A stretch of 64,000 bases of DNA, taken from assembly GCF_900089455.2 (NCBI RefSeq), contig NZ_LT907988.1, forward strand, positions 4,216,001-4,280,000, read 5' to 3'. The notes beneath the pieces were generated by a model. That model did no database searches. It saw only the letters and a program-made list of their open reading frames with translations, and had not been told where the DNA came from. The translations under genes and the position numbers were made by a program. Shown piece after piece: positions 46,249 to 55,445 of this stretch (position 1 is its first letter; each line of letters starts with the position of its first letter). Source of the stretch: Orrella dioscoreae. Lineage in GTDB: Bacteria; Pseudomonadota; Gammaproteobacteria; Burkholderiales; Burkholderiaceae_B.

Positions 46249-47016
46249 ATGAGCAAGACCTACCGCATCGGCCAGATCGTGCCGAGCTCGAACACCACGA
46301 TGGAGACCGAAGTGCCCGCCATGCTGCAGGCCCATTCGCACGTGCGGCCCGCCGACCGCTTCACGTTCCACTCGAGCCGCATGCGCATGAAGACCGTCAA
46401 GAAGGACGAGCTTGCCGCCATGGATGCTGAAAGCGACCGCTGCGCGCTCGAGCTCTCCGATGCGCAGGTCGACGTGCTGGGCTACGCCTGCCTGGTGGCC
46501 ATCATGGCCATGGGACACGGCTACCACCGCGTCTCGCAGGAACGCCTGACCGAACGCACCGCCAGCAACGGCGCCACCGCCCCGGTCATCACCAGCGCGG
46601 GCGCGCTGGTCGAGGCCCTGAAGGTCATGGGCGCCAGGAAGATCGCGCTGGTTGCGCCGTACATGGTGCCGCTCACCCAGCTGGTGATGGACTACATCGC
46701 CAACGAGGGCTTCGAGATCGTCGACTGGCGCGCCCTCGAAATCCCCGACAACCTCGACGTCGGCCGCCACGACCCGTCGAAGCTGCCCGGCATCGTCGCC
46801 GGCATGAATGTGCAGGACGCCGACGTCATCGTGCTGTCGGCCTGCGTGCAGATGCCCTCGCTGCCTGCCGTCGCCCAGGTGGAGGCCCAGACCGGCAAGC
46901 CGGTGCTGACCGCTGCCATCGCCACCACCTACGCCATCCTGAAGGAACTCAAGCTCGACCCCGTGGTGCCGGGCGCAGGCGCGCTGCTGTCGGGCGCCTA
47001 TCCCTACGCCAGGTAA
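46249..47016 (+). CDS. nicE: Maleate isomerase NicE
   Basis: NicE converts maleate to fumarate, the last step of the pathway. The 255-residue Asp/Glu-racemase-like protein has the two catalytic cysteines at 81 (GYACLVA) and 199 (SACVQMPSLP), and the N-terminal IGQIVPSSNTTMETE that binds the substrate carboxylate. The ATG at 46249 follows GGGAGA. It heads the plus-strand operon nicE-nicD-nicX-nicF-nicB2-nicR. Confidence 0.95.
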   Translation: MSKTYRIGQIVPSSNTTMETEVPAMLQAHSHVRPADRFTFHSSRMRMKTVKKDELAAMDAESDRCALELSDAQVDVLGYACLVAIMAMGHGYHRVSQERLTERTASNGATAPVITSAGALVEALKVMGARKIALVAPYMVPLTQLVMDYIANEGFEIVDWRALEIPDNLDVGRHDPSKLPGIVAGMNVQDADVIVLSACVQMPSLPAVAQVEAQTGKPVLTAAIATTYAILKELKLDPVVPGAGALLSGAYPYAR

Positions 47017-47026
47017 GGAGGCCGCC

Positions 47027-47854
47027 ATGCAGACGACCTATCTCTATGGCGCGCACGTGCACGCCAACGGCATCCGCCAGCACTACCTGCGCTACGGCGG
47101 CAATGACGGCGCCCGCGCGGCCCGCGATCCCATCGTGCTGATCCCGGGCATCACCAGCCCGGCCGTCACCTGGGGTTTCGTCGCGGAGCGGCTGGGCAAG
47201 CACTTCGACACCTACGTGCTGGACGTGCGCGGGCGCGGCCTGTCCTCGTCCGGCCCCGGCCTGGACTATGGCCTGGACGCGCAAGCCGCCGACGTGCTGG
47301 CATTCACGCAGGCGCTGGGCCTGTCGCGATACTCCCTGCTGGGGCACTCGATGGGCGCCCGCATCGCCGTGCGCGCCGCGCGCAGCCAGCCCGAGGGCCT
47401 GGCGCGCCTGGTCGCCATCGACCCGCCCGTCTCGGGCCCTGGCCGCCGCGCCTATCCCGCCAGGCTGCCCTGGTACGTCGACTCGATCCGCCAGGCCACG
47501 CTTGGCATGGACGCCGAGGCCATGCGCGCCTTCTGCCCCACCTGGACGGACGCGCAGTTGCGCCTGCGCGCGCAGTGGCTGCACACCTGCTTCGAGCCGG
47601 CCATCGTGCAGAGCTTCGAAGACTTCGGCCGCGACGACATCCATGCCGACCTGCCCAGGATCAAGGCGCCGATGCTGCTCATGACCGCCGAGCGCGGCGA
47701 CGTGGTCAACGACGCCGACGTCGCCGAGTGGCAAGGCCTGGCGCCGCAGACGCAACACGTGCGCGTGGCCGGCGCGGGCCACATGATCCCCTGGGACAAC
47801 GAGGCCGGCTTCCACGCCGCCTTCGGCGAGTTCCTGGGCCAGCGCCTGGCTTGA
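47027..47854 (+). CDS. nicD: N-formylmaleamate deformylase NicD
   Basis: NicD hydrolyses N-formylmaleamate to maleamate and formate. This 275-residue alpha/beta hydrolase has nucleophile Ser108 (GHSMG), acid Asp132 (AIDPPV) and His252 (GAGHMIP). All three lie exactly seven residues after the Ser101/Asp125/His245 triad of the P. putida enzyme, which makes the assignment firm. It starts 10 bases after nicE. Confidence 0.96.
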   Translation: MQTTYLYGAHVHANGIRQHYLRYGGNDGARAARDPIVLIPGITSPAVTWGFVAERLGKHFDTYVLDVRGRGLSSSGPGLDYGLDAQAADVLAFTQALGLSRYSLLGHSMGARIAVRAARSQPEGLARLVAIDPPVSGPGRRAYPARLPWYVDSIRQATLGMDAEAMRAFCPTWTDAQLRLRAQWLHTCFEPAIVQSFEDFGRDDIHADLPRIKAPMLLMTAERGDVVNDADVAEWQGLAPQTQHVRVAGAGHMIPWDNEAGFHAAFGEFLGQRLA

Positions 47855-47900
47855 CCGCGCGCATCCTCAACGTTTCCTCGGAAACCACCGGAGTCCTGCC

Positions 47901-48986
47901 ATGTCCGTGAGCGATATCGATCTGATCCAGGCCTGGAGACAGGTCCTGACACTGTCCAAGCTCGAAGCCGGCCAGACCGTCACCGTGCTGACCGGCGCCG
48001 ACACCCATCCGCAGACGCTGCGCTGCGCGATCGCCGCCGCCAGCGACATGGGCGCGCGCGTGAACCGCCTGGACCTGCCGCCCGTGAACGCGGAGAAGTC
48101 GCTGTCGCGCGACTCGCTGGCCTACCTGGGCACTACGCCGCTGACCGGCAACCCCGCCGCCATCGCCGCGCTCAAGGCCAGCGACCTGGTGCTCGACCTG
48201 ATGACGCTGCTGTTCTCGCCCGAACAGCACGAGATCCTGTCGGGCGGCACCAAGATCCTGATGGCCGTCGAGCCGCCCGAGGTGCTGTGCCGCCTGGTGC
48301 CCACCGATGGCGACCGCGCGCGCGTCACCGCCGCCTCGGCGCTGATCGAGGCGGCCAGGACCATGCACATCACCTCGCAGGCGGGCACCGACCTGCGCTG
48401 CGCGCTGGGCGAATTCCCGGCCATCCGCGAATACGGCTTCGTCGACCAGCCCGGCCGCTGGGACCACTGGCCCAGCGGCTTCGTGCTGACCTGGCCGAAC
48501 GAAGGGCAAAGCCAGGGCGTGGTGGTGCTCGACCGCGGCGACATCCTGCTGCCGCTGAAGGAATACGTGGACGACCCGATACGCCTGAGCATCGCCAACG
48601 GCTATGTGCATGCCATCGAGGGCGGCCTGCAGGCCGACATCCTGCGCGAATACATGGCGTCCTATGAGGACCCGGAAGCCTATGCCGTGTCGCACATCGG
48701 CTGGGGCCTGCAGCCGCGCGCGCACTGGTCCATGCTGGCCCACTACGACAAGGAGTCGCACATCGGCATGGATGCCCGCGCCTTCGAGGGCAACTTCCTG
48801 TGGTCGATGGGCCCGAACAACGAAGCCGGCGGCTCGCGCACCACCGCCTGCCACATCGACATCCCGATGCGCCATTGCACCGTGACGCTCGACGACACGC
48901 CCACCGTGATCGACGGCGTGGTGCAGGACACCGAAGGCCTCGCCCGCGCCAGGCGGCAGGCCGGCCTCGAGGGGATCGTGGCATGA
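47901..48986 (+). CDS. nicX: 2,5-dihydroxypyridine 5,6-dioxygenase NicX
   Basis: NicX is a non-haem iron dioxygenase that opens the pyridine ring of 2,5-dihydroxypyridine to N-formylmaleamate. The 361-residue product carries the three iron ligands of P. putida NicX at identical positions: His265 (VSHIGWG), His318 and Asp320 (ACHIDIP). The 3' end overlaps nicF by four bases (ATGA). Confidence 0.97.
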   Translation: MSVSDIDLIQAWRQVLTLSKLEAGQTVTVLTGADTHPQTLRCAIAAASDMGARVNRLDLPPVNAEKSLSRDSLAYLGTTPLTGNPAAIAALKASDLVLDLMTLLFSPEQHEILSGGTKILMAVEPPEVLCRLVPTDGDRARVTAASALIEAARTMHITSQAGTDLRCALGEFPAIREYGFVDQPGRWDHWPSGFVLTWPNEGQSQGVVVLDRGDILLPLKEYVDDPIRLSIANGYVHAIEGGLQADILREYMASYEDPEAYAVSHIGWGLQPRAHWSMLAHYDKESHIGMDARAFEGNFLWSMGPNNEAGGSRTTACHIDIPMRHCTVTLDDTPTVIDGVVQDTEGLARARRQAGLEGIVA

Positions 48987-49663
48987 GCCAGTCTTCACCC
49001 TCATCCTCGACCCAGGCCGTGCCGCTGGACGGCGTGCAGGGCGACGTGTCGGCCTATGCCCGGCAGGGCTTCGGCACGCCCTTGCCGCTCAAGGCCCCCT
49101 TCGGCCTGCTCATCATCGACTTCGTCAATGGCTTCGCCGACCCGGCGGTGTTTGGCGGCGGCAACATTCCCCAGGCCATCGCCCGCACCCGGTCGCTGCT
49201 GGCGCATGCCCGCGAGCAGGGCTGGCCCGTGGCGCACAGCCGCATCGTGTTCTCGGACGACGATGCCGACACCAACATCTTCTGCCTGAAAGTGCCGGGC
49301 ATGCTCACGCTGAAGGAGGACAGCCCCGCCAGCGCCATCGTGCCCGAACTCGCGCCCGCGCAGGGCGAGTACGTCGTGCGCAAGAGCACGCCCTCGGCGT
49401 TCTGCGGCACCATGCTGGCCCCCTGGCTGACGCAACGCGGCGTGCAGACCCTGCTGGTGGCCGGCTGCGTGACCAGCGGCTGCGTGCGGGCCAGCGTGGT
49501 CGACGCCATGCAGGCGGGTTTCCGTCCGCTGGTCGTCTCGGATTGCGTGGGCGACCGCGCAATCGGGCCGCACGAGGCCAACCTGTTCGACATGGCGCAG
49601 AAGTATGCCGCGGTCATGCCGCTCGCCCAGGCCCTCGTCGACATCGAGGCCCTGCCGCGATAA
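48983..49663 (+). CDS. nicF: Maleamate amidohydrolase NicF
   Basis: NicF releases ammonia from maleamate to give maleate. The 226-residue cysteine hydrolase (isochorismatase fold) has the catalytic triad Asp46 (LIIDFVNGF), Lys134 (VVRKSTPSAF) and Cys167 (TSGCVRAS). The ATG at 48983 overlaps the nicX stop, and an upstream continuation of the frame lies within nicX. nicB2 follows after 10 bases. Confidence 0.95.
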   Translation: MSQSSPSSSTQAVPLDGVQGDVSAYARQGFGTPLPLKAPFGLLIIDFVNGFADPAVFGGGNIPQAIARTRSLLAHAREQGWPVAHSRIVFSDDDADTNIFCLKVPGMLTLKEDSPASAIVPELAPAQGEYVVRKSTPSAFCGTMLAPWLTQRGVQTLLVAGCVTSGCVRASVVDAMQAGFRPLVVSDCVGDRAIGPHEANLFDMAQKYAAVMPLAQALVDIEALPR

Positions 49664-49673
49664 GCTCGCCACG

Positions 49674-52004
49674 ATGAACCTGCCCCAGCCCAAGGCTCTC
49701 CACGACGACCTGCTCGATCGCGGCGGCGCACTGCTGGTGATCCGCGTACCGGTGGCGCCTCCGACGCCGGCGCCCGGCCAGCCCGGCGCCGCGTCCGACT
49801 ACGTGCCCGCCACGCCGGAGATCTTCGTCGCGGTGCTCGATGCCCCCGGCACGCCGGCAGGCTGGCGCGCGCTGGCCTTCAACGGCCACGTCGACCTGGG
49901 CACCGGCATCCGGACCGCGCTGGCGCAGATCGTGGCCGAAGAGCTCGACGTCCCTTTCGAGCAGCTGGAAATGATCCTGGGCCACACCGAGGCCGCGCCC
50001 AACCAGGGCCCCACCATCGCCAGTGCAAGCATCCAGATCTCGGCCGTGCCCTTGCGCCGCGCGGCGGCCCAGGCGCGCGCGCATCTGCTGGCGCTGGCCG
50101 CGGCGCGGTGGCAGGTTCCCGCCACGGCCTTGCGCGCCCGCGCGGGCCGCATCGTGTTTGCCGATGAGGCCGATACGCGCACGCTGCATTACGGTGAACT
50201 GCTGCGCGCACGGCACGACAGGCTCACGCTCTCCGACGACGCGCCGCTCAAGCCCGCCTCCGACTACACCGTGGTCGGCCGGGCACGTCCACGCGTGGAC
50301 ATCCCCGCCAAGGCCACGGGCGTGCTTACGTTCGTGCATGACGTACGGGTGCCCGGCATGCGGCACGGCCGGGTCGTGCGTCCGCCCTACCCGGGCCGCG
50401 ATGGCGGCGATTTCGTGGGCCATAGCCTGCTGTCGGTCGACACGGACTCGGTCGCGCACCTGCCCGGCCGCGTCCGCGTGGTCGTGCGCGGCGATTTCGT
50501 CGGCGTCGTGGCCGACCGCGAAGAGCAGGCCGTGGCCGCCATGCGCGCGCTCAAGGTGCACTGGCGCGAGATCCCGCCCGCGCCTGATCTCGGCGATCTC
50601 GAGGCCGCGTTGCGCGCCAACCGCGCCGAGCCCCGCCACCTGCGCGACGATGGCAATACCGCGCACGCCCTGGCCACGACGCCCGATACCCGGCGCTTGC
50701 GGCGCAGCTATGTCTGGCCCTACCAGATGCACGCCTCCATCGGCCCGTCCTGTGCGGTGGCGGATCATGCCAACGGACGCCTGACCGTCTGGTCCGGCAC
50801 GCAGAACCCGCACATGCTGCGCGTCGACCTGGACCGCCTGCTCGACCTCGGCGAAGGCAACATCGAAGTCGTGCGCATGGAGGCCTCGGGCTGCTATGGC
50901 CGCAACTGCGCCGATGACGTCTGCGGCGACGCCGCCCTGCTGGCCATCGCCGATGGCGCACCGGTACGCGTACAGCTGACGCGCGAGCAGGAACACCAAT
51001 GGGAGCCCAAGGGCACCGCCCAGCTGATCGACGCCGAAGCGGCGCTGGATGAAGACGGCAAGCTGCTGGCCTATGACTTCGGCGTGCGCTATCCCTCGAA
51101 CGACGCGCCGCTGCTGGCGCTGCTGCTGACCGGCCGCGTGCCGGGCCAGCCCCGTACGCTGCAGATGGGCGACCGCACGGCCGTGCCGGCCTATCGCTAT
51201 CCGCACCTGAACATCACCTGCCACGACATGCCGCCGCTGGTGCGCGCCTCGTGGCTGCGCGGCGTCTCCGCCCTGCCCAATGCCTATGCGCACGAATGCA
51301 TGATCGACGAACTGGCGCACATGGCCGGCCAGGACCCGGTGGCATTCCGCCTGCGCCACCTGGATGACACCCGCGCCATCGACCTGCTGCGCGCCACGGC
51401 CGAACGCGCGCACTGGCAGGCGGGCTCGGCCGGCAGCCGCGGCGCGCCCGGCAGCGATGGCCTGTTGCACGGACGCGGCGTGGCCTATGCCCGCTACGTC
51501 CACAGCAAGTTTCCCGGCTTCGGCGCAGCCTGGGCCGCCTGGGTGGTCGACCTGCGCGTCGATCCGGCCAGCGGCCACGTCACCATCGACCGCGTCGTGG
51601 TGGGCCACGATGCCGGACTCATGGTGAATCCCGATGGCGTACGCCACCAGGTCCACGGCAACATCGTGCAGACACTCAGCCGTGCGCTGCTCGAGCAGGT
51701 CCGCTTCGACGCGCAGGGCGTGGCCAGCCGGGAATGGGGCGCCTATCCCATTCTGGACTTCACCCGCCTGCCCGAGATCGACGTGCTGCTGATGCCGCGC
51801 CAGGACGAACCGCCCATGGGCGCGGGCGAATCGGCGTCGCTACCCGGCGCGCCGGCCATTGCCAACGCGCTCTTCGACGCGACCGGGCTGCGTCTGTGCG
51901 CGCCGCCCTACACGCCCGAGACAGTGCGCAACGCCTTGCTCGCCCGCAAACAGCCTGGCATGCCGCGCGCCGACGCGCCCCTCTCCGACACGCAACCCGC
52001 GTAG
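49674..52004 (+). CDS. Nicotinate hydroxylase molybdopterin subunit NicB2
   Basis: The 776-residue protein is a complete xanthine-dehydrogenase-type molybdenum subunit without haem or membrane anchor. An N-terminal domain (about 1-200) precedes the hammerhead (about 205-330) and the cofactor domain. It keeps the cofactor loop SGCYGRNCADDVCGDAALLA and the active-site glutamate in PPMGAGESASLPGAPAIANALF. It is therefore the likely site of nicotinate hydroxylation, working with NicA and the cytochrome-bearing NicB1. In P. putida both parts sit in one NicB. It lies 10 bases after nicF and 54 before nicR. Confidence 0.88.
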   Translation: MNLPQPKALHDDLLDRGGALLVIRVPVAPPTPAPGQPGAASDYVPATPEIFVAVLDAPGTPAGWRALAFNGHVDLGTGIRTALAQIVAEELDVPFEQLEMILGHTEAAPNQGPTIASASIQISAVPLRRAAAQARAHLLALAAARWQVPATALRARAGRIVFADEADTRTLHYGELLRARHDRLTLSDDAPLKPASDYTVVGRARPRVDIPAKATGVLTFVHDVRVPGMRHGRVVRPPYPGRDGGDFVGHSLLSVDTDSVAHLPGRVRVVVRGDFVGVVADREEQAVAAMRALKVHWREIPPAPDLGDLEAALRANRAEPRHLRDDGNTAHALATTPDTRRLRRSYVWPYQMHASIGPSCAVADHANGRLTVWSGTQNPHMLRVDLDRLLDLGEGNIEVVRMEASGCYGRNCADDVCGDAALLAIADGAPVRVQLTREQEHQWEPKGTAQLIDAEAALDEDGKLLAYDFGVRYPSNDAPLLALLLTGRVPGQPRTLQMGDRTAVPAYRYPHLNITCHDMPPLVRASWLRGVSALPNAYAHECMIDELAHMAGQDPVAFRLRHLDDTRAIDLLRATAERAHWQAGSAGSRGAPGSDGLLHGRGVAYARYVHSKFPGFGAAWAAWVVDLRVDPASGHVTIDRVVVGHDAGLMVNPDGVRHQVHGNIVQTLSRALLEQVRFDAQGVASREWGAYPILDFTRLPEIDVLLMPRQDEPPMGAGESASLPGAPAIANALFDATGLRLCAPPYTPETVRNALLARKQPGMPRADAPLSDTQPA

Positions 52005-52058
52005 ACTAGCGCGCATGCCATCCGCCTTGCCGCCGTGGCCCTGAACCCTCCCACGCCC

Positions 52059-52571
52059 ATGCAGACACCCAAGCCCGATCCGGACACCCACGGCCCCGCC
52101 GCAGCCATCGATCCCTACGTCTTTTCCTCGCAGGTCGGCCACCTGCTGCGCCGCGCCTACCAGCGCCACACGGCGCTCTTCCAGGAATTCATTCCCGATT
52201 CGAAGCTGACCGTCGCCCAGTTCGTGGTGATGTGCGCGCTCAGCGATGACGGCACCGCCTCGATCAGCGAGCTGGTGAAGGCCACCGTCATCGACCAGGC
52301 CACCATCCGCGGCGTCGTCGACCGGCTCAAGAGCCGCGAACTGATCGCCCTGCAGCCCGACCCGATCGACCGCCGCAAGGTCATCGTGAGCCTGACGGAC
52401 GAGGGCACGCAACTGGTGGCCGAGATGAAACCGCATGCGCAAGCGATCTCCGAGGCCACCTTCGGCCCGCTGAACGAGGCGGAACGCGTCGCCCTGCTCT
52501 ACCTGCTGCGCAAGATCACCGAGACCGAACCCGACACCCGCTATCCGGACGTCGACCACGTCTGCAAGTAG
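52059..52571 (+). CDS. nicR: MarR-family repressor of nicotinate catabolism (NicR/BpsR type)
   Basis: This 170-residue winged-helix regulator has the MarR core LTVAQFVVMCALSDDG, the recognition helix IDQATIRGVVDRLKSRELI and the wing PDPIDRRKVIVSLTDEG. NicR in Pseudomonas and BpsR in Bordetella repress nic genes until 6-hydroxynicotinate binds. This gene ends the plus-strand nic operon, so it would be autoregulated. I chose the ATG at 52059; a GTG at 52035 would add eight residues, and neither has a clear ribosome site. Confidence 0.9.
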   Translation: MQTPKPDPDTHGPAAAIDPYVFSSQVGHLLRRAYQRHTALFQEFIPDSKLTVAQFVVMCALSDDGTASISELVKATVIDQATIRGVVDRLKSRELIALQPDPIDRRKVIVSLTDEGTQLVAEMKPHAQAISEATFGPLNEAERVALLYLLRKITETEPDTRYPDVDHVCK

Positions 52572-52634
52572 GCGCCGGGCGGGGCCGCCCGGGATTGCGT
52601 CACAATAGCGGTCTGCAGTCTTTCCGACCCGCCA

Positions 52635-53570
52635 ATGACCCGCCCTGCTTCACCCCTCATGCGCACCCATCTTCGCCTGCTCGGCATGGCGATCCTCTGG
52701 GGTGCGTCCTGGTCCTGGGGGCGCTACGTCGCCCAGACCATGCCCCCCATCGGCGCCGCCAGCGTGCGCTTCCTGATCGCCAGCGCCGCGCTGCTGCTGT
52801 GGCTGACCCACAGTGGCCGGCTCGACACGCTCACCCGGCTCAACCGGCGCCAATGGACGGGACTTTTCTGGGCCTCGGCCGCCGGCGTCTGCGGCTATTC
52901 GGTCTTCTTCATGCTGGGCCTGCAACTGGTGCCCGCCAGCAAGGGCGCGGTCGTCATCACCATCAATCCCGCCGTCACGCTGCTGCTGGCCGCGCTCATA
53001 TTCGGCGAAAAGCTGAACGGCAAGATCGTCCTGGGCATGCTCATGGCCGTGGGCGGCGCCCTCTTCGCCATCAGCAACGGCTCGCTCCTGCAGCTCCTGA
53101 CGGGCCAGACCGGCATCGGCGAACTGCTGCTGCTCGGCTGCGTGGCCTGCTGGGTGGCCTACACGCTGATCGGCCGGGCGGTCCTGGGCGGCGTCGATGC
53201 GCTCACCGCCACCACGGTCACGGCCCTGATGGGCGCCCTCATGCTGCTGGCGGTCAGCCTGGTCACCGAGGGCGGCACGGGCTGGTCGGCCATGCTGAAC
53301 GCCGGCGGCGACAGCTGGTTCTACCTGCTGCTGCTGGGCGTCGGCTCCACCGCCATCGCCTATGCCTGGTTCTTCGAAGGCGTGAAGACGCTGGGCGCGG
53401 GCGCCGCCGCCGGCTACATCACGCTGGTGCCCGTCTTCGGCATCCTGGTTTCCAGTGCCTGGCTGGACGAGCCCCTGACCGCGTCGCTGCTGATTGGCGG
53501 CGGGATCGCCATTGCCGGCATGACGGTGATGCAGCTCGGACGCCAGGCGCCCAAGGCCAGCAGGGGCTGA
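52635..53570 (+). CDS. EamA/DMT-superfamily transporter
   Basis: This 311-residue protein has ten predicted membrane spans in two EamA repeats. The first is about 15-145 (GAASVRFLIASAALLLWL, LGLQLVPASKGAVVITINP) and the second about 160-300 (GVGSTAIAYAWFFEGVKTLGAG, LVPVFGILVS). Family members export amino acids, nucleobases or other metabolites. It begins 63 bases after nicR, but a separate promoter is possible. Any link to nicotinate is conjecture. Confidence 0.88.
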   Translation: MTRPASPLMRTHLRLLGMAILWGASWSWGRYVAQTMPPIGAASVRFLIASAALLLWLTHSGRLDTLTRLNRRQWTGLFWASAAGVCGYSVFFMLGLQLVPASKGAVVITINPAVTLLLAALIFGEKLNGKIVLGMLMAVGGALFAISNGSLLQLLTGQTGIGELLLLGCVACWVAYTLIGRAVLGGVDALTATTVTALMGALMLLAVSLVTEGGTGWSAMLNAGGDSWFYLLLLGVGSTAIAYAWFFEGVKTLGAGAAAGYITLVPVFGILVSSAWLDEPLTASLLIGGGIAIAGMTVMQLGRQAPKASRG

Positions 53571-53577
53571 CCCCCGA

Positions 53578-54489
53578 TCACACCGCCTGCGCGATCTGTT
53601 CGCGCAGCCATTGGTGCCCGGGATCGCGGTGCACCTGCTCGTGCCACAGCATCAGCATCTCGAACCCCGGCACGGCCACCGGCGCCTCCACGATCCGTAG
53701 CGCCGGGTTCCCCTGCACCAGCCGGCGGGGAATCATGGCCACCAGATCGGTGACGGCCAGGACCGAAGCCAGCAGCAGGAAGCTCGGCACGGAGACCGCC
53801 ACCCGGCGCACCAGCCCCCGCTGCGCCAGCGCCAGATCCGTCACGCCATGGAAGCCGCCCCCGTCCGGCGACACGATGGCGTGCTCGAGCTTGCGGAACT
53901 GCGCCAGGCTGGGCCGCCGACGCAGCCCAGGGTGCCCGGCCCGGCCAGCCAGCACATAACGATCCGAAAAGAGCGCACGGCTGCGCAAGCCTTGCGGCGC
54001 ATCCTCGGCGATATGGAACGCAAGGTCGATGTGCCCCTGCTCCGCCAGCTTGCCGATGTGGCCGGGAACGACCTGCAGCACCGCCAGTTGCGTGCCTGGC
54101 GCACGCGCCCGCAATGCCGCCATGGCGGGCCAGAGGATGGTCGACGCGCTGTAGTCGGAAGCCGCGGCGCGCCAGACCTGCGAGGCATGGGCAGGATCGA
54201 AGGCCGGCGCCGGCGCCACGGCGCTCGCCAAGGCCTGCAAGGCCAGGCGCAAGGGCTCGCGCAGGGACTCCGCCCGCGCGGTGGGCCGCATGCCACGCGG
54301 GCCCGGCAGCAGCAGCGGGTCCTCGAAAACCTCCCGCAAGCGGGCCAGTTGCACGCTGACGGTGGGCTGGGCCAGATGCAGGCGTGCCGCCGCGCGCGTC
54401 ACGTTGTGTTCGGCCAGCAGCGCATCCAGGGTGACCAGCAGGTTCAGATCGATCCGCCTCAGGTCGATCTGCGTCGTGAAATTGCGCAT
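53578..54489 (-). CDS. LysR-family transcriptional regulator
   Basis: This 303-residue regulator has the LysR winged HTH at 14-70 (IDLNLLVTLDALLAEHNVTRAAARLHLAQPTVSVQLARLREVF) and an effector domain with DLAFHIAEDAPQGLRSRALFSDRYVLAGR. It faces away from a quinone reductase gene and most likely controls it. A perfect palindrome lies 17-34 bases upstream of its ATG. Such NodD-like LysR proteins often respond to aromatic or quinoid compounds. Confidence 0.92.
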   Translation of the reverse strand: MRNFTTQIDLRRIDLNLLVTLDALLAEHNVTRAAARLHLAQPTVSVQLARLREVFEDPLLLPGPRGMRPTARAESLREPLRLALQALASAVAPAPAFDPAHASQVWRAAASDYSASTILWPAMAALRARAPGTQLAVLQVVPGHIGKLAEQGHIDLAFHIAEDAPQGLRSRALFSDRYVLAGRAGHPGLRRRPSLAQFRKLEHAIVSPDGGGFHGVTDLALAQRGLVRRVAVSVPSFLLLASVLAVTDLVAMIPRRLVQGNPALRIVEAPVAVPGFEMLMLWHEQVHRDPGHQWLREQIAQAV

Positions 54490-54505
54490 GGCAATACCTA
54501 GTATT

Positions 54506-54523
54506 TTGGAAATTCATTTCCAA
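54506..54523. promoter_or_regulatory. 18-bp palindrome between the LysR and quinone reductase genes
   Basis: TTGGAAAT-TC-ATTTCCAA is a perfect inverted repeat in the 94-base divergent gap. It contains the T-N11-A core of LysR sites and is 17 bases upstream of the LysR ATG, so it probably is the autoregulatory operator. Confidence 0.65.
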
Positions 54524-54583
54524 TATATCCCGGCGATTCCTATCGTGTAGCCATCCTGCCTCGCCTCCCCAAGGAATCGAACC

Positions 54584-55375
54584 ATGAACATCCTGCATGT
54601 CCACGCGCATCCCGAACCCCGCTCGCTCACTGGCGCCCTGAAGGATTTCGCCGTCCAGCGCCTGGAAGCGGCCGGTCACGCCGTCCAGGTCTCCGACCTC
54701 TACGCCATGAAATGGAAAGCCGTGCTGGATGCCAGCGACAACACGGCCCTCCCTCCGGGTGCACGCTTTTCCGCGACGCAGGACTCCAGGGCGGCCTATA
54801 CGCAAGGCACGCAGGCGGCCGACATCGCCCAGGAACAGGAAAAGCTGCGCTGGGCCGACCTGCTCATCCTGCAGTTCCCGCTCTGGTGGTTTTCCATGCC
54901 CGCCATCCTGAAAGGCTGGGTCGACCGGGTCTATGCCAACGGCTTCGCCTATGGCGTCGGCGAACACTCGGACACGCACTGGGGGGACCGCTACGGCGAA
55001 GGCACCCTGGCGGGAAAGCGCGCCATGCTGGTGGTCACCATCGGGGGCTGGGAGGCGCACTACGGCGCCCGCGGCGTGAACGGGCCGATCGAGGACCTGC
55101 TCTTTCCCATCCATCACGGCACCTTGTTCTATCCCGGCTTCGCGGTGCTGCCACCGCATCTCGTCTACCAGACGAGCCGGCTGACCGAGGCAGACTTTCC
55201 TTCGCTGCGCGAAGCCCTGGGCCGGCGGCTGGATGCGCTGGAGACCACCTCACCGATCCCCTATCGAAAGCAGAACGGGGGGGACTACCTGATCCCGGCG
55301 CTGACCCTGCGGCCGGAGATCGCCCCCGGGGAAACAGGCCTGGCCATCCACACCGCGACGCGCGCGGCGGAATAA
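54584..55375 (+). CDS. NAD(P)H:quinone oxidoreductase (flavodoxin fold, NQO family)
   Basis: The 263-residue cytoplasmic protein resembles NQO1/MdaB-type two-electron quinone reductases: MNILHVHAHPEPRSLTGALKDFA (FMN/FAD phosphate loop), LILQFPLWWFSMPAILKGWVDRV and VVTIGGWEAHYGARGVNGPIEDLLFPI. It would detoxify quinones with NAD(P)H. The gene is divergent from the LysR regulator and ends just before a shared terminator. Confidence 0.88.
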   Translation: MNILHVHAHPEPRSLTGALKDFAVQRLEAAGHAVQVSDLYAMKWKAVLDASDNTALPPGARFSATQDSRAAYTQGTQAADIAQEQEKLRWADLLILQFPLWWFSMPAILKGWVDRVYANGFAYGVGEHSDTHWGDRYGEGTLAGKRAMLVVTIGGWEAHYGARGVNGPIEDLLFPIHHGTLFYPGFAVLPPHLVYQTSRLTEADFPSLREALGRRLDALETTSPIPYRKQNGGDYLIPALTLRPEIAPGETGLAIHTATRAAE

Positions 55376-55403
55376 AAAAAACGCCGCTGGGGAGAGCGGC
55401 GCC
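55374..55403. terminator. Bidirectional terminator between quinone reductase and ffh
   Basis: A stem CGCCGCT/AGCGGCG (55382-55388, 55395-55401) with a six-base loop is preceded by eight A on the plus strand. It therefore ends in eight T on the minus strand, where it terminates ffh. On the plus strand it is followed by CCTTTCTC and can serve the quinone reductase gene. Confidence 0.88.
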
Positions 55404-55445
55404 TTTCTCATGCGCGGAACCGGGGCCTGCCCCCGGGCGCAAGAC

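Noticed and set aside
52635-53570. EamA transporter as part of the nicotinate operon
   Set aside because: The 63-base gap after nicR and the lack of any nicotinate-linked homologue known to me make this unsupported.
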